From Motacilla alba alba (taxonomy: Eukaryota > Chordata > Aves > Passeriformes > Motacillidae): a stretch of DNA of 64,000 bases. The stretch lies in assembly GCF_015832195.1 (NCBI RefSeq), contig NC_052018.1, forward strand, positions 28,548,115 to 28,612,114, in the 5' to 3' direction. Below the pieces are notes generated by a model. The model made no database searches. It had not been told where the DNA came from and saw nothing but the letters and a program-made list of their open reading frames with translations. The position numbers were made by a program, and so were the translations under genes. Below are positions 60,603 through 64,000 of the stretch, one piece after another; the stretch's first letter is position 1; each line of letters begins with the position of its first letter.

Positions 60603-63600
60603 ACCCGTGTATCAGCAATGACTGTAAAGCTGCTTCAGAATTCTGTTACTTTAATTATCCAGTCACTTTGTGAGATATTTTGACAAAATGTATTTGTTTT
60701 TTCTAAGGCTTCCTACAGCACTACTATTAGCCTGTTCACCTGTGGCATTTCGATCTCTGCATACTGCTCTTTGTGGGTCCAGCACACATCAAGCTGCAGG
60801 AGCACCAGAACTGACATGCTCTCTTGCTATGTATGGTTTAATAGCTATGTTAGCAGAATGTAGGAAAATTCTGACAGAGACACAGAATATTTTCTGCTTC
60901 TAGATAATTAAGAAGGATTTATTCATGCTTACAGCAAGAACATGTCGTTACTTCCCATACGCAAAGTAGAACACTTGAAACATGAAAGCTGAACCAAGGA
61001 GCAAGATCCCATTGTCATAACCACCATATGTGGTCACTTATCCTAGAGAGGCATTTATTTGATACACTCCTCTATAAAATTCATCAAGATATTTTAATGT
61101 CCGAACATTGCAAATGCCTCTTCCTGATCCTTGCTCCTTGTAGAACTTGCAAATGTAAATAAAATTTTGCTGCATTCTTCTGTGTGGCAAGACAACATCT
61201 AAGAGCTTTTTGGTTCATCTCAGCAACACAAACAGTGCTGCATTTTCACTACAAGCTGGACAGAAAAAAAGTCTTCCCTAACAGAAAATCATGCCTCTTT
61301 CCATATCTTCACCTGATGTAATACTCTGTTGATACCTCATGCAGTTGAGTCTGGAGTCGAAGCACACACACATTGGACATAAAGATTTTACATGGAGGCA
61401 GTTAGGAGGAAGAAAATAATAAAACAGAGGTTACAGGTGAATTATAAGGTTTTAAGAGATATATGCCTGAGCATAACAACACTGTCAATAGTGAGGAGAA
61501 TTACAGATGTACTGCAGTGGCTGGGAAAGAAAATTAGCTTCCTCAGGATCTAATTTGAGTACACTTGTTTGTTCTACCAGAGCTGTGTTATAAATATATT
61601 CTGAAGAGTGCCAATCACTTGTAAAGCAATCTCAGAATGATATGTATTCAATTACAAAGCAATGTCCTGGTGTGAAATCTGGAAGACTTTAAGTCATTTT
61701 AAACTGGACTATATAAATACCTAGACAGCGCTTTGTAGAAAGAATCATACCCTGAGAAAAGCATTACCTTAATGACCCCATAGATGTTCTGATTTTCTAA
61801 TTTATGTGGCAGTCATCTGATAAGTGTACATAACTAGAGGGCTGTAACAAATACATGTACTTTACTTATTATATTTAGTAACAGCCTCTCAGACCAGCAA
61901 ATATTAATTTCCTTATTCTTTTGTGCTTGTGAAATGTTTTTCACAGTATTTCAAGAGCTGCATTTACAAATTAAGGATCTACATCCACATCTAATCTACA
62001 TTATTCCAGTGAGAATTATTGGTTTTTTAATAACAGCAGCATTCAAACACTTATAGAACTATTACACTTTAACCAGTGATCATAGTCCCTAAACTTTTAT
62101 AGTAAAACTGAGAAACACAGACCCATGTCCAGGCAATCCAAGTAATGGGGCTACCAAAAATTTGCTTCCTCCTTTTCCACAGCAACATGGCTGGAAGCTT
62201 CTTCAGACTTGCACATTTCTCTGTTGTTACAATGGCCACTGTTGGATGACAGTCCACTGCTTTTACAACTAGCAAGCAGTGGTACACAGTAGGAGTAGGT
62301 TGGTAGAGCAAAACAGCTGGGGCTGGAGACCTGATGAAATATGTGTTTCAGAGATGATTAGTCTAAAAACTGCTTTGGAACCATGAATCAGATACTTCTA
62401 AGCAGCCAGGGTGCCTGTGATAGGCATGCCAGGAGCCTAACCCAACACAGTCAGCTTAATTTCATCACCTCTGCACAGGATAGCCGCTCAGTGACACCAA
62501 CACCTGCCTCTATGACACCAATGATATCACAGAATGGGAGCCAACTGCAAGACAAATCTCAAAAATACTTCTCTGATTTTAACTAAAATCCTGATGTGAA
62601 CATATCCTGTCCGAGATTCCACACATAGTGTTCCAGGCTTCTTTTTGTTTCTGTGACAATATAAAACATATAGTCATCACTGGCTTCTTCTGTATTTAGT
62701 TTCTTGGAAATGTAACAATAGTTAAGGAACAACAAGATTCTTCCTACAAAACATCCAAAATTACTTTGTTATAAGAGCTTGCTAGACTGTAAAAAATCCT
62801 GAAAAAAAAAACAATAAAAAAGTAATATTAGATGAGGTCAGATCCATGCATATCTAAGTTTAGCACAAAAAAGTCATTCATGGCCCTTGGCCCATTGCCC
62901 CTATGTCTAAATAATCCTCATTCTAACCTCAATACAAATGCCACTGAAACTCAAAGACTGCAATAGTGTTAGCAATTGCTTAAGGGAAGCATTAACAAGT
63001 GGATTCTGCCTCTAATACTCTTTCAAAGACCTGTTGTGAAGGAATTTTCCGTGAAATTGTGAAGTTGGTCTGGAAGGGGCAAGGAGATGAGCCATATAAT
63101 CCTAATAATACTTGAACTACCATTCTAGTTTGGCAAGTATTTCCAGGTGGAAATGAAGTAATAAAATACTATGGAAAGTTACTTCAGTATGTCAAAGGCT
63201 AGATAATGAAAGCAAAGAAGACAACATAAGAGGGGAGATGGGTTGGTTTGTTCATTTGTTTACATTCTATACAAACAGAAAAGAAGGATTTTTCATATTC
63301 ATTCCACAGGAATTATCAGCTCAGTGGCTGCATATTTTTCAGATTTAAAGTAAAAGCAATAGGATTTCTTTGTCCAAATCAACAAATATAAAGAAATATA
63401 TGGAAAGTAAAAAATGTCTTAAAATTCAGCACATTAAGATACCTTTGACCTACTGGTATCCTATGCTTCTATACATGGGGATACACATAGCTGTTAAAAT
63501 ACACAATCAAGCAGTACAGAATTATATAATAATTTGTTCCTGTATTAAAACTTAATGACTGTAAGTTGTGTCCATTCAAAAATGTTTTGGAGTTCAAAGT

Positions 63601-64000
63601 GTTAAACCCATTCCACTACTCTCCAGACTCTTTCTGTTTCACATGTAGCTCTAAGTCCAGTTCAGTTCGATTCAATGCAGTTCAGTTCAGTTCAATTCAA
63701 GGTTCAGTTCTAAGTCGATACAGGGATGACTTAGGGAAACAAGACCTTTCCTTGTCTTTGTCAAAGACCCCAGTAGACCTGTAACAAACACCTAATCCTC
63801 ACCAGAGATGGTGTGAGATTGTACCTTGCTTGAAAGATGCTGCATAATTCTGCTCTCCCATTTATCACAATCCCTATGTTTCCCATGTCACACACTAAAA
63901 CATTTTACTATAAATGAAAACCTCTAGTAGTTGTCCAGCACAGAATTTTTGTTTTCCATTATTAATTGTCAATTTTAAAGATAATTTTAAAATTCAAAAT
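60603..64000. other. Unique DNA, no gene seen
   Basis: No transposon or RNA gene was recognised. A 67-codon Ser/Thr/Gln-rich frame at 62383-62586 is the only stretch with exon-like texture. A pentamer repeat lies at 63657-63710. Confidence 0.45.
63657..63710. repeat. Degenerate (TTCAG)n pentamer repeat
   Basis: About ten irregular units of TTCAG with TTCGA and TTCAA variants. The three-unit run CAGTTCAGTTCAGTTCA near 63678-63694 is the cleanest part. Confidence 0.8.

Noticed and set aside
62069..62311. 80-codon minus-strand frame resembling a transposase fragment
   Set aside because: No DDE/D motif, TIR or repeat context could be found; the resemblance is impressionistic.

Overview
The window looks like non-coding nuclear DNA from a bird. 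The evidence is the repeat content: at least ten recognisable CR1 (chicken repeat 1) LINE fragments, several ending in the diagnostic ATTCTATGATTCTATGA-type 3' terminus, plus several endogenous-retrovirus LTRs of families known from bird genomes. One old MIR-type SINE also fits an amniote background. I cannot name the species; a passerine is possible but unproven. The DNA is AT-rich, and I find no open reading frame with the conservation, length or exon structure of a host gene. It is best read as a gene desert or the inside of a very large intron. || Layout. 0-6.9 kb: TG microsatellite, an old CR1 remnant (about 0.72-1.02 kb), a younger CR1 3' end (2.96-3.18 kb), otherwise AT-rich unique sequence. 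6.9-9.3 kb: three LTR-derived segments, two of them facing each other. 9.3-15.9 kb: unique AT-rich DNA broken by a 299-nt uninterrupted homopurine tract made of GGAA, GAAA and GAAAA repeats (13.30-13.59 kb). 15.9-18.0 kb: two solo LTRs of different families on the plus strand, then a CR1 fragment. 18.0-21.4 kb: unique AT-rich DNA with a G-run. 21.4-24.0 kb: the longest CR1, with decayed ORF1, endonuclease and reverse-transcriptase pieces and a preserved 3' end. 24.0-41.0 kb: mostly unique sequence with a MIR-like SINE, a 36-bp tandem duplication, three short CR1 3' ends, a candidate CTCF motif and a perfect 20-bp hairpin. 41.0-42.0 kb: an antisense LTR. 42.0-51.5 kb: unique DNA containing a 184-bp hAT-like MITE with an 8-bp target duplication (7/8 matching). 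51.5-52.8 kb: three same-orientation CR1 pieces abutting one another. 53.9-55.6 kb: old CR1 sequence. 58.3-60.6 kb: an LTR nest in which one LTR interrupts another. 60.6-64 kb: unique DNA with a TTCAG-type pentamer repeat. || No operon, gene system, RNA gene or CRISPR array was found. The genuine content is a history of transposon insertion plus simple repeats. I found no evidence for a previously undescribed biological system. The most check-worthy items are the hAT-like MITE, the long homopurine tract, the nested and inverted LTRs, the triple CR1 junction and the perfect hairpin. Repeat family calls come from remembered consensus patterns and were not confirmed by a database search.
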